Of a stretch of DNA of 57,762 nucleotides, positions 30,440 to 39,861 are shown one piece after another (the stretch's first letter is position 1; each line of letters begins with the position of its first letter). Location: the NCBI RefSeq assembly GCF_900163835.1, contig NZ_FUKR01000002.1:1-57762 (forward strand), in the 5' to 3' direction. The position numbers and the translations under genes are program-made. This DNA is from Mycetocola reblochoni REB411 (lineage in GTDB: Bacteria; Actinomycetota; Actinomycetes; Actinomycetales; Microbacteriaceae). The notes beneath the pieces are model-generated. The model saw only the letters and a program-made list of their open reading frames with translations. It had not been told where the DNA came from and made no database searches.

Positions 30440-31950
30440 GCCGCGTCGTCGTGATCGGCGGCGGCGTCGGCGGCCTGTCCGCCGCGGCCCGGCTCGCGCA
30501 CGCCGGCCACCGGGTGCGGCTGCTCGAGACGTCCGGCTCCCTCGGCGGCAAGCTCGGGGTCCTGGAGCGCGACGGCTACCGCTTCGACACCGGCCCGTCG
30601 CTGGTGACGATGCCGCAGGTTTTCGCCGAGCTGTTCGAGGCGACCGGGTCGAGCCTGGCGGCCGAGCTGCCTCTGCGCCGGCTGGACACCGCCTGCCGCT
30701 ATCGGTTCCCCGACGGGACCGTCCTCGACATGCCCGGCCACAGGGAGGCCATCGCCGGGGCGCTCGACGCGGCGCTCGGCGGCGACGCGGGTGCGCAGTG
30801 GACGGCGTTCCTCTCCGAGGCCGAACAGGTGTGGGACGTCGCGGAGGGGCCGTTCCTGCGCGAGCCGATCAGCTGGCCGACCATCGTCCGGCTCGCCGCC
30901 CGACCCGCGAGCCTGGCCCGCCTGGCGCCGTGGCGCAGCCTGCGCGGCTACGGCGCCCGGACGCTGAGGGACCCGCGGCTCGGGCAGCTGCTCGACCGCT
31001 ACGCCACCTACACCGGCAGCGACCCGCGGCTGGCGCCGTCCGCGCTGGCGACCGTGCCCTACGCCGAGCAGCAGTTCGGCTCCTGGTACGTCCCCGGCGG
31101 GCTCTCCCGCATCGCCGAGGCGATCGCCGGACGGGCGGTCGCCGCCGGCGCCGTCCTCGAGACGGGGGTCGAGGTCGTCGCCATCGAGCACGACGGGTCG
31201 CGAGCGACGGGCGTGCGCACCGCCGACGGCGAGCTCATCGGGGCGGACGTCGTCGTCGCCAACGCCGACGCCGCCACCGTGTACGGCCGGCTGGTGCGCG
31301 GATCACGCCGGGCCGAGGCGGCGGGGCGCGCGCTGGCCAGGACGACGCCGTCGCTGTCGGGGTTCGTCCTGCTGCTCGCCCTGCACGATCTGCCCGAGGA
31401 GCTGCGCGACCCCTCCGCGCACCACCGCGTGCTGTTCACCGACGACTACGACGCCGAGTTCGACGCCGTGTTCGGCACGGGGTGCTTCGCCGTGACCGGC
31501 CCCCGCCCCGTCGCCGACCCCACCGTGTACGTCACCGCCCCCGCCGATCCGGCGATCGTTCCGGGAGAGACGGACGGCGCGTGGTTCGTGCTGGTCAACG
31601 CGCCGCGGCACGATCCGGCCTCCGGGGTCGACTGGGACGCGCCCGGGGTCGCCGAGGCCTACGCCGACCGGGTGCTCGAGGTCATGGCCGAGCGCGGGCT
31701 GGACGTGCGGCCGTACCTGCGCTGGCGCGTGGTGCGCAGTCCCGCGGTGCTGGAACGCGAGACCGGTGCGCCCGGCGGCTCCATCTACGGCTCGTCGTCG
31801 AACGGCGCGCGTGCGGCGTTCCGCCGGCCGTCCAACCGCTCCCCGCTCGCGGGGCTGTTCCTCGCCGGCGGCTCCGCGCACCCCGGCGGCGGGCTGCCGC
31901 TGGTCGCCCTGTCGGCCCAGATCGTGGCGGAGCAGATCGGCCCGGCCTGA
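30436..31950 (+). CDS. Second CrtI-type carotenoid desaturase (CrtD/CrtNb-like)
   Basis: 504 residues from GTG overlapping the glycosyltransferase stop as GTGA. FAD-binding VVVIGGGVGGLSAAARLAHAG, YRFDTGPSLVTMPQVF, and the C-terminal signature LFLAGGSAHPGGGLPLVALSAQ. The GGSAHPGGGLP ending is closer to CrtD-type 3,4-desaturases than to the operon's first desaturase, which has GATATPGVGVP. With CruF present, 3',4'-desaturation of a 1'-hydroxy end is the best guess; an oxidase of the terminal methyl group (CrtNb/CrtP-like) is the alternative. Last gene of the carotenoid operon. Confidence 0.85.
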   Translation: MSRVVVIGGGVGGLSAAARLAHAGHRVRLLETSGSLGGKLGVLERDGYRFDTGPSLVTMPQVFAELFEATGSSLAAELPLRRLDTACRYRFPDGTVLDMPGHREAIAGALDAALGGDAGAQWTAFLSEAEQVWDVAEGPFLREPISWPTIVRLAARPASLARLAPWRSLRGYGARTLRDPRLGQLLDRYATYTGSDPRLAPSALATVPYAEQQFGSWYVPGGLSRIAEAIAGRAVAAGAVLETGVEVVAIEHDGSRATGVRTADGELIGADVVVANADAATVYGRLVRGSRRAEAAGRALARTTPSLSGFVLLLALHDLPEELRDPSAHHRVLFTDDYDAEFDAVFGTGCFAVTGPRPVADPTVYVTAPADPAIVPGETDGAWFVLVNAPRHDPASGVDWDAPGVAEAYADRVLEVMAERGLDVRPYLRWRVVRSPAVLERETGAPGGSIYGSSSNGARAAFRRPSNRSPLAGLFLAGGSAHPGGGLPLVALSAQIVAEQIGPA

Positions 31951-31969
31951 TCGCGGCGGCCGACGAGCC

Positions 31970-32003
31970 GCGGCGGCGCGACCGGAACGGGCCGTGCCGC
32001 CGC
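31970..32003. terminator. Hairpin between convergent crt operon and hpt
   Basis: GCGGCGGC/GCCGCCGC arms with an 18-nt loop in the 64-nt space between the last carotenoid gene and the hpt stop. GC-rich with no T-run; could serve both directions. Confidence 0.4.
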
Positions 32004-32014
32004 GATGCCGCCGC

Positions 32015-32566
32015 TTAGGAGTAGACGTGCGGCGCGAGCACCGCGACGTCGCGCAGGTTGCGGTAGCGCTCGGCGTAGTCGAGGCCGTAGCCGACGACGA
32101 AGTCGTTGGGGATGTCGAAGCCGACGTACTTGCAGTCGATCTCGACCTTCGCCGCCTCCGGCTTGCGCAGCAGGGCGCAGACCTCGAGCGAGGCGACCCC
32201 GCGGGAGCGGAAGTTGTCGATCAGCCAGGACAGCGTCAGCCCCGAGTCGATGATGTCCTCGACGATCAGGACGTGGCGGCCGCTGAGGTCGCTGTCCAGG
32301 TCCTTACGGATTTGCACGACACCGCTGGACTTGGTTCCCGCACCGTAGGAGCTGACCGCCATCCAGTCGATCTCGACGTGGCTCCTCAGGTGCCGCGACA
32401 GGTCGGCCATGACCATGACCGCGCCCTTCAGCACACCGACGAGCAGGACGTCCTTGCCCGCGTAGTCGTCGTCGATCCGTGCGGCGAGCTCAGCGAGCTT
32501 GTCCTGGATCTGCTTCTCGGTGACGAGGACCGTCGTGAGGTCGTCGCCCAGGTGGGAGGATTCCAT
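32015..32566 (-). CDS. hpt: Hypoxanthine phosphoribosyltransferase
   Basis: 183 residues. Type I PRTase: LLVGVLKGAVMVMADL near the start, flexible-loop region AVSSYGAGTKSSG, PRPP-binding HVLIVEDIIDSGLTLSWL, and YVGFDIPNDFVVGYGLDY at the end. It salvages hypoxanthine and guanine. In many actinobacteria hpt lies directly between tilS and ftsH; here ftsH is 8 kb away with the carotenoid operon between. Confidence 0.95.
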   Translation of the reverse strand: MESSHLGDDLTTVLVTEKQIQDKLAELAARIDDDYAGKDVLLVGVLKGAVMVMADLSRHLRSHVEIDWMAVSSYGAGTKSSGVVQIRKDLDSDLSGRHVLIVEDIIDSGLTLSWLIDNFRSRGVASLEVCALLRKPEAAKVEIDCKYVGFDIPNDFVVGYGLDYAERYRNLRDVAVLAPHVYS

Positions 32567-32605
32567 GCGTCGATTCTAGACAGCGCGGACGGCCGCCCTC
32601 GACCA

Positions 32606-32724
32606 CACCGGCCGGGTCGGCACACCGGCGGGGTCAGGGCACCGGCCGGGTCGAAGCACTGGCCGGGTCGGCGCACCGGCGGCGTGAGGGCACCGGCGCG
32701 GCCAGAGCACCGGCGGTGCACGAC
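32606..32724. repeat. Seven-copy 17-nt tandem repeat between tilS and hpt
   Basis: Seven imperfect copies in exact 17-nt phase, starts at 32606, 32623, 32640, 32657, 32674, 32691 and 32708. Consensus is CACCGGCCGGGTCGGCG with variants in the second half. It fills most of the 206-nt gap upstream of hpt; 17 is not a multiple of three and no supported gene covers it. Confidence 0.9.
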
Positions 32725-32772
32725 CACGGTGCCGCGCGGTCGGCGGCGGGCACGACGGCGGTGCCGCACCGG

Positions 32773-33801
32773 TCAGCGGCGGACGGCGGGGTGCAGCAGC
32801 AGCCGGTCGCCGCTGCGCGACACGGCGACCCCCGGCACGTCGATCGGGCCCTGGCCGTGCCAGTCGGTCACGAGCGCGACGATCTCGAGGGTGTGGCGGC
32901 GGCTCAGCGAGCGACCGCCGTCACCGTGCACCGCGGCGCGCACGACCCGGTTCCGCAGCGCGGCGGGCAGTGCGGCCAGGCCGGGCACGGACAGGGCGAC
33001 GAGGTCGCCGTCCCGCTCCGCCAGCCCGTCGAGCGCCTCGGCCGCCAGCGCGTCCAGCGCGTCCGCGTCCTCGCGCAGCTGTGCCGCGGTCCGGGCGAGG
33101 GCCGCGGCGACCCCGGGGCCGAGCGCATCCTCCAGCACGGGCAGCACGGTGGAGCGCACCCGCACGCGGGCGTAGGACGGGTCGGTGTTGTGCGGGTCGT
33201 CCCACACCGGCAGCCGCTCGACGCGGCAGAGCCGCCGGGTCTGCTCCCTGGTGACGCCGAGCAGCGGGCGCAGCCGCAGCCCGTCCGCCGCCGCCATGCC
33301 GCTCAGGCTCCGGGCGCCCGACCCCCTGGCCAGGCCGAGCAGCACCGTCTCGGCCTGGTCGTCGAGGGTGTGACCGAGCAGCAGCGCGGCACCCAGTCCC
33401 TCCGCCTCGCGCTCCAGCGCCGCGTATCGGGCCGCGCGGGCCGCCGCCTCCGGACCGCCCTCGCTCCCCGGCCGGACGGTGAGCACGCGCACCGGGTCGA
33501 GTCCGAGCGCCCTGGCGGCCTCCGCCGCCCGCTCGGCGACGCCGGTGGAGCCGGGCTGCAGGCCGTGATCGACGACGAGCGCGCCGGCCGCGACGCCGAG
33601 GCGGGGCGCGACGTGGGCGGTCGCCGAGGCGAGCGCGAGCGAGTCCGCACCCCCGCTGAGCGCGACGAGGACGGCCGAACCGCCGCCGTCGCGGTACCGT
33701 TCGACGGTCTCGCGCACCGCCAGCCGGACGCGCGCCTGCGCCGGGTCCAGCCGCGCGCGGACAGGGCCGTCACCCGGTGCGGGCGGCAGGGGGGCTGACA
33801 T
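32773..33801 (-). CDS. tilS: tRNA(Ile)-lysidine synthase
   Basis: 342 residues from MSAPLPPAPGDGPVRAR. PP-loop ATPase with VALSGGADSLALASA near 45, GHTLDDQAETVLLGLARGSGARSL and RPLLGVTREQ. It converts C34 of the AUA-reading tRNA-Ile to lysidine. Actinobacterial TilS is shorter than the E. coli enzyme, and this length fits. A further upstream in-frame extension has no support. It is co-directional with hpt, with the 17-nt repeat between them. Confidence 0.94.
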   Translation of the reverse strand: MSAPLPPAPGDGPVRARLDPAQARVRLAVRETVERYRDGGGSAVLVALSGGADSLALASATAHVAPRLGVAAGALVVDHGLQPGSTGVAERAAEAARALGLDPVRVLTVRPGSEGGPEAAARAARYAALEREAEGLGAALLLGHTLDDQAETVLLGLARGSGARSLSGMAAADGLRLRPLLGVTREQTRRLCRVERLPVWDDPHNTDPSYARVRVRSTVLPVLEDALGPGVAAALARTAAQLREDADALDALAAEALDGLAERDGDLVALSVPGLAALPAALRNRVVRAAVHGDGGRSLSRRHTLEIVALVTDWHGQGPIDVPGVAVSRSGDRLLLHPAVRR

Positions 33802-33979
33802 GCCCCCACGGTAGCGCGGCGCCGCTCGGGGCCGAACGCCATCCCGAGCGGCTAGAATTCCCGCGGGCCCTGGGGCGCCGCCGCGACCGCGGTCCACGGC
33901 GCACCGGCCGGTCGCCGCCGCCCGCGCGGCTCACCGAAGCACAGCAACGCACACCAACTCAGAGCGTAAGGAGCCGCAC

Positions 33980-34474
33980 ATGGCCGCATACGACGTCATC
34001 GTCGAGATCCCCAAGGGGAGCCGCAACAAGTACGAGGTCGACCACGAGACCGGGCGGGTATTCCTCGACCGCGTGCTGTTCACCTCCTTCGTCTACCCGA
34101 CCGACTACGGCTTCTTCGAGAACACCCTCGGCCTGGACGGCGACCCGGTCGACGCCCTCGTGCTGCTGGAGTACCCCGTGTTCCCCGGCGTCGGCGTGAA
34201 GGTCCGCCCGGTCGGCGTGCTCAACATGTCGGACGAGGCCGGCTCGGACGCGAAGGTCGTCGTCGTCCCCCACAAGGACCCGCGCTGGAGCCACATCCAG
34301 GACATCACCGACGTCCCGGAGCACTCGCGCAACGAGATCGAGCACTTCTTCACCCGCTACAAGGACCTCGAGCCCGGCAAGTTCGTGAAGATCGAGGGCT
34401 GGGGCGACGCCGCCGAGGCCGAGCAGATCGTGCAGGCCGGCTTCGCGAAGCTGAAGGAGGAGGGCGGCCACTGA
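33980..34474 (+). CDS. ppa: Inorganic pyrophosphatase
   Basis: 164 residues from ATG with AAGGAG about 7 nt upstream. Family I soluble PPase: [25 protein letters not shown], and the metal-binding [10 protein letters not shown] (DxDxxD), then [13 protein letters not shown]. It hydrolyses pyrophosphate in the cytoplasm. Divergent from tilS across a 178-nt gap and followed by a strong hairpin, so it is monocistronic. Confidence 0.96.
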   Translation: MAAYDVIVEIPKGSRNKYEVDHETGRVFLDRVLFTSFVYPTDYGFFENTLGLDGDPVDALVLLEYPVFPGVGVKVRPVGVLNMSDEAGSDAKVVVVPHKDPRWSHIQDITDVPEHSRNEIEHFFTRYKDLEPGKFVKIEGWGDAAEAEQIVQAGFAKLKEEGGH

Positions 34475-34498
34475 GCCTCCCCACCCCCTGCCTGGTCC

Positions 34499-34525
34499 GG
34501 GCCCCCGCCGTGTCGGCGGGGGCCC
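34499..34525 (+). terminator. ppa terminator hairpin
   Basis: A perfect 12-bp stem GGGCCCCCGCCG/CGGCGGGGGCCC with a 3-nt loop, 25 nt after the ppa stop. No T-tract, as is common in high-GC actinobacteria. Confidence 0.8.
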
Positions 34526-34652
34526 GTCCGCGTGTGTGGGTCGGTACGACTTCACACGGACCCCGGACCGTCGGGCGAGCCCGCACCCGCGGGGTCGGCG
34601 CGCGTCCGCGGCAGCGATCGACACGCCCGGAACAGCCGCCGCGGGGACCGAT

Positions 34653-34682
34653 TTGCCAGGGCCGGACATCTCTGCCTATTCT
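34653..34682 (+). promoter_or_regulatory. Candidate promoter for the tRNA cluster
   Basis: TTGCCA and TATTCT hexamers 18 nt apart, the -10 ending 35 nt before tRNA-Glu. This is a good vegetative-sigma match in otherwise GC-rich DNA. Confidence 0.55.
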
Positions 34683-34704
34683 TGGTACTCGGTAGTTGCG
34701 AACT

Positions 34705-34719
34705 CCGGTTCGACTCCGG
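34705..34719 (+). other. T-arm-like fragment directly before tRNA-Glu
   Basis: CCGG-TTCGACT-CCGG forms a 4-bp stem with a consensus T-loop immediately upstream of the tRNA-Glu acceptor stem. No complete tRNA surrounds it. It could be a remnant of a lost tRNA or chance. Confidence 0.3.
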
Positions 34720-34790
34720 CCCCATCGTTTAGCGGCCTAGGACGCCGCCCTTTCACGGCGGTAGCACGGGTTCGAATCCCGTTGGGGTCA
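34718..34790 (+). tRNA. tRNA-Glu (TTC anticodon)
   Basis: 73 nt. Acceptor GGCCCCA/TGGGGTC (one G-T pair), anticodon stem CCGCC/GGCGG with loop CTTTCAC (anticodon TTC), T-arm ACGGG-TTCGAAT-CCCGT, discriminator A. CCA not encoded. Confidence 0.95.
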
Positions 34791-34856
34791 CGGCTGCCGA
34801 CGAGTGAGAACAACACAGCAGGAACAGCAACACCGGTAGTATCAGCAACACAGTAT

Positions 34857-34933
34857 GGCCCTGTAGCGCAGTTGGTTAGCGTGCCGCCCTGTCACGGCGG
34901 AGGTCGCGGGTTCAAGTCCCGTCAGGGTCGCCA
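34857..34933 (+). tRNA. tRNA-Asp (GTC anticodon)
   Basis: Acceptor GGCCCTG/CAGGGTC, anticodon loop CTGTCAC (GTC) on a CCGCC/GGCGG stem, T-loop TTCAAGT, discriminator G and an encoded CCA at the end. It is followed within 6 nt by a hairpin. Confidence 0.95.
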
Positions 34934-34938
34934 TGGTC

Positions 34939-34967
34939 AAATGCCCTTCCTCACGGGAGGGCATTTT
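34939..34967 (+). terminator. Hairpin after tRNA-Asp
   Basis: AAATGCCCTTCC/GGGAGGGCATTT stem (one T-G pair) with a 4-nt TCAC loop and a short TT tail. It may end the Glu-Asp transcript or act as a processing structure before tRNA-Phe. Confidence 0.75.
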
Positions 34968-34997
34968 CCAGACACGGCGGCATCACAACCGCCGTGA

Positions 34998-35070
34998 GGC
35001 TCTGTAGCTCAGTTGGTAGAGCGCACGACTGAAAATCGTGAGGTCACGGGATCGACGCCCGTCGGAGCCA
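34998..35070 (+). tRNA. tRNA-Phe (GAA anticodon)
   Basis: 73 nt. Acceptor GGCTCTG/CGGAGCC, anticodon stem CACGA/TCGTG with loop CTGAAAA (GAA), T-stem ACGGG/CCCGT with loop ATCGACG, discriminator A. The T-loop starts with A where U54 is nearly universal; other arms look normal. Confidence 0.93.
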
Positions 35071-35097
35071 CAAGGCTGATCATTACAGTCAGCCCAG

Positions 35098-35131
35098 AAA
35101 CCCTCGCCTAGCTTCTACATGGCGGGGGTTT
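35098..35131 (+). terminator. Terminator after tRNA-Phe
   Basis: AAACCCTCGCC/GGCGGGGGTTT stem (one T-G pair) with a 12-nt loop, then TTGCTTTG. A classic rho-independent shape, 27 nt beyond the tRNA. Confidence 0.85.
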
Positions 35132-35382
35132 TGCTTTGCCCTGGCGACGGGGGCTTTCGGCTCGCTCCCCCGCGGAGTTCCGCCCAGCCACTGAACGACG
35201 ATCGCTGATCGAGCGCCGCGGATCTTGATCCCCACCGCCGCACGCACACGCCTCACCCCTCTCGCCTCACACGAGCAGCTTCAGCTCGGCGAGCGATGCC
35301 AAGGAAGGCACCGAGGCAGGCGCAACTGTCACGACCGCTCGTGACGACGCGATCCGCCAACGCCGCCAAGGACCCGACGTGC
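35132..35382. other. Intergenic stretch with no supported gene
   Basis: About 250 nt between the tRNA terminator and the hipBA promoter. A minus-strand frame ending at 35276 spells a plausible protein C-terminus (ending LASLAELKLLV), so it might hold a decayed gene fragment, but there is no start or recognisable domain. Confidence 0.3.
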
Positions 35383-35440
35383 CTAAGATAAAGAAAACGT
35401 GAACCAAAGATACTTTAGATAATGGTTTCTGCACTTTAGA
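35383..35440 (+). promoter_or_regulatory. AT-rich hipBA promoter/operator region
   Basis: An AT-rich island in very GC-rich DNA just before hipB. ACTTTAGA occurs twice (35412 and 35433), 21 nt apart or two helical turns. An AACCA-N16-TGGTT inverted repeat spans 35402-35427 around an AAAGATACTTT core. GATAAT at 35417-35422 is a possible -10. These are candidate autoregulatory HipB sites. Confidence 0.5.
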
Positions 35441-35448
35441 CTGAGGCC

Positions 35449-35754
35449 ATGAAGTCCACCCCGCCGCCGGTGCGGCGCGCGCTGCGCACCATCGGCCAGA
35501 ACATCGCTACGCAGCGCAAACTGCTCGGCTTGACCGCGAAGATGGTCGCCGAGCGCGCGGGAACCACACCGCCCACCATCAGCAAGCTGGAGCGGGGTGA
35601 CGGCGCGTCTCTGGAGATCACGATGAGTGTTCTCCGCGTCCTGGGCCTTATGACCGAGGTGGTCACCGCCACGGACCCGTACCAGACCGACCGCGGTCGC
35701 CTCATGGCGGACGAGGCGCTCCCTGTTCGCGTGCGAGTGCGTGGCGATGCCTGA
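35449..35754 (+). CDS. hipB: HipB-like XRE-family antitoxin/regulator
   Basis: 101 residues. A helix-turn-helix XRE domain: IGQNIATQRKLLGLTAKMVAERAGTT, then PPTISKLERGDGASLEI as recognition helix and turn. This pattern of HipB-type antitoxins binds its own promoter and neutralises the HipA kinase. It overlaps the hipA start by 8-14 nt, implying coupled translation. Expected to repress the AT-rich promoter just upstream. Confidence 0.85.
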   Translation: MKSTPPPVRRALRTIGQNIATQRKLLGLTAKMVAERAGTTPPTISKLERGDGASLEITMSVLRVLGLMTEVVTATDPYQTDRGRLMADEALPVRVRVRGDA

Positions 35755-36928
35755 GCCGATCGAGGTCACCACCGTCATCGCGGGCCGGGACGTCCTGGCC
35801 GGCCGAATTCACCGCACGCGCGCCACCGGCTCCTTCACCTACGACGACGACTACCTCCGCAACCGCGCAGCCTTCGCCCTGGCACCCGCGCTCGGGCTCC
35901 ACCGCGGAGCGTTCCCCCTGTCCGTGGCGAACCCTTTCAGCGACTCCGCCCCGGACACGTGGGGACGCAAGGTGCTCAACCGCGCGGCCGGGAGGACGCT
36001 CGACGAAATCAGCCTGCTCCTCGGCGTCAGCGACGAGAGCCGCCAGGGTGCCACCAGGTTCTGGACAGACGGAGTCGCCCGCGCCGACGAGCACGGCGTC
36101 CCGCCAGAAGCGGAGCTCAGCGAGCTGCTGCGTGTGGCCGACCAGGTCGAACGCAACGAGCGCGACATCGACAACGTCGCCGTGCGCCGACTCTTTCGCG
36201 CCACCGGATCGTTGGGCGGTGCGCGCCCGAAGGCGAACGTTCGCCTCGGCACGGAACTGTGGCTCGCCAAGTTCCCGAAGCCCCAGGGCGACCACTGGAA
36301 CAAGATGGCGTGGGAGGCGGCCATGCTCGAACTCATGGGCCGCGTCGGCATCACCGTCCCCACGCACACCACCACGCAGATCACCGTTGACGGCGAGCAA
36401 CGCACCGTCCTGCTGCTGAAGCGATTCGACCGCTCAGACACGGGCACCAGAATCCCGTACATCTCCGCGATGACCGCTCTGGAGTCGGCCGACGGCGATG
36501 GCGGCGACTGGGTCGACCTCGTCGACGTCGCGCGCCTGAACGGTGCCGACACCCGAGAACTCTGGCGGCGCGCCCTGTTCGGCGCCGCCGTCGGGAACCT
36601 CGACGATCACCTGCGCAACCACGGGTTCCTGCGCAGGGGAAACGACTGGCAGCTCTCCCCCGCCTTCGACGTCAACCCTGAACCGCGGGGCGACGGCGAC
36701 GAGCATCAGCTCGCGCTGGGCGGTGAGAGCACCGTCACCGTGGAGGCGCTCCGCCAGCGCGATGCACTCCAGCTGTTCGGCGTTCGTGTTGCCGAGGCGG
36801 ACAGCTATGCGGGCGAGGTGCGCAGCGCACTCGCCGACGCCGGCACGCGGGCCGCCGCGAACGGTGCCGACCCACGATCGGTGGCAGTGATGGAGAGCCG
36901 CATCGCGTCCGCGATGGAGGCGCTCTAG
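35741..36928 (+). CDS. hipA: HipA-like Ser/Thr kinase toxin
   Basis: 395 residues from GTG, or 393 from the ATG at 35747. N-terminal HipA_N region to about 110, then the kinase: the Gly-rich ATP loop GSLGGARPKANV near 155, LAKFPKP with the catalytic-lobe Lys, and LLLKRFDRS. The catalytic segment is GNLDDHLRNHGFL, with family-typical DDHxRN, and the metal-binding AFDVNP follows. E. coli HipA phosphorylates glutamyl-tRNA synthetase and triggers persistence; the target here is unknown. In HipA proteins the catalytic segment usually begins N-T/S-D-D; here it is N-L-D-D, a mild change. Key Asp and Asn residues remain. Confidence 0.87.
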   Translation: MAMPEPIEVTTVIAGRDVLAGRIHRTRATGSFTYDDDYLRNRAAFALAPALGLHRGAFPLSVANPFSDSAPDTWGRKVLNRAAGRTLDEISLLLGVSDESRQGATRFWTDGVARADEHGVPPEAELSELLRVADQVERNERDIDNVAVRRLFRATGSLGGARPKANVRLGTELWLAKFPKPQGDHWNKMAWEAAMLELMGRVGITVPTHTTTQITVDGEQRTVLLLKRFDRSDTGTRIPYISAMTALESADGDGGDWVDLVDVARLNGADTRELWRRALFGAAVGNLDDHLRNHGFLRRGNDWQLSPAFDVNPEPRGDGDEHQLALGGESTVTVEALRQRDALQLFGVRVAEADSYAGEVRSALADAGTRAAANGADPRSVAVMESRIASAMEAL

Positions 36929-36996
36929 CCCCGTCGGGCACGTGCCGCCACGTCCGGCGCGCGTCCCCGCCCCACGCCGCTGCTAACGTCGCCGGT

Positions 36997-37956
36997 ATGC
37001 GGGGACGGCGGCGGGTCAGGGCGGCGCTGACCGCCGCGCTGCTCGACCACGGGGTCGCCCCGGAGCTGCCCGAGCTGGTCGGGGTGGTCGGCTCGACGCT
37101 GCGGGCGGACTCCTGCGCGATCACGCTCGGCTCCCGGACCGAACGCTGGCTCTCGCCCCGCCTGCCCGACACCGCGGGCGAGCCGCAGGACACGGCGCGG
37201 CTGGTGCTGCAGTCGGACCCGCTCGTCGTGGTCGAGCTGTCCCCGTCCCGGCTGATGCCGGAGAGGGTGCTGTGGCAGCCGCTGCTCATCCTGGTCGCGC
37301 CGCTCGCGGTGGCGGACGGCATCGAGTCCTCCCACCGGGCCGGGGCCGCCGCGGCTCGCCGCCTGGCCGACGTGCGCTGGCGCGCCTCGACCGACATGGA
37401 GCACGAGCGGCGACGGCTGGAGCGCGACCTGCACGACGGTGCGCAGCACCACCTCGTCGCGCTGCGCATGGCGATCGCCCTCGCCGAGCACCGCAGGGAC
37501 GAGCCCGGCGCGGAGCAGCGGCTCGCGGCGCTTCGCGCGCAGCTGGACGAGGCGGAGCGGCTGCTGCTGGCGACCGCGAGGGGCGTGCTGCCGCGGGTGC
37601 TCGCCGCGGAGGGGCTCGGCGGTGCGCTGCGGTCGCTGCGGGAGCCGGGCGTCGTCGTGGACGCCGAGGTTCCCCGGGTCATGCCCGCGGTGGAGTCGGC
37701 GCTGTACTTCATCGCGCTCGAGGCGATCAGCAACGCCCTCAAGTACGCGCCGGGCGCGACGGTGACCGTCACGGCGGCGGCCGTGGGGGAGCGCGTGCGG
37801 GTGGTCGTCGCGGACGACGGGCCGGGCTTCGCCGTGGGCGGCAGCGCGGGCGGGCTGGCCTACCTGGCGGAGCGCCTGGCCGCGATCGGCGGCGAGCTGG
37901 ACGTCGTCTCGGCCCCGGGCGAGGGGACCGTCATCACGGCGTCCGCCCCCCGCTGA
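36997..37956 (+). CDS. NarL-family sensor histidine kinase, intact
   Basis: 319 residues. A GAF-like N-terminal domain (about 10-110), then HisKA_3 with the phosphoacceptor in ERRRLERDLHDGAQHHLVALRM (His146), N-box EAISNALKYA (Asn246) and G1 VADDGPGF, then a G2 Gly segment. No clear transmembrane helix, so it is probably cytoplasmic. It converges on a degenerate paralogue and a LuxR-type regulator encoded opposite, which is its likely partner. The signal is unknown. Confidence 0.85.
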   Translation: MRGRRRVRAALTAALLDHGVAPELPELVGVVGSTLRADSCAITLGSRTERWLSPRLPDTAGEPQDTARLVLQSDPLVVVELSPSRLMPERVLWQPLLILVAPLAVADGIESSHRAGAAAARRLADVRWRASTDMEHERRRLERDLHDGAQHHLVALRMAIALAEHRRDEPGAEQRLAALRAQLDEAERLLLATARGVLPRVLAAEGLGGALRSLREPGVVVDAEVPRVMPAVESALYFIALEAISNALKYAPGATVTVTAAAVGERVRVVVADDGPGFAVGGSAGGLAYLAERLAAIGGELDVVSAPGEGTVITASAPR

Positions 37957-37967
37957 CGGCCGAGCAC

Positions 37968-39857
<1,890 letters not shown>

Positions 39858-39861
<4 letters not shown>

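Noticed and set aside
35276-35379. Minus-strand frame whose end reads like a real protein C-terminus.
   Set aside because: Too short, no start and no domain; listed only as a possible remnant in the intergenic entry.
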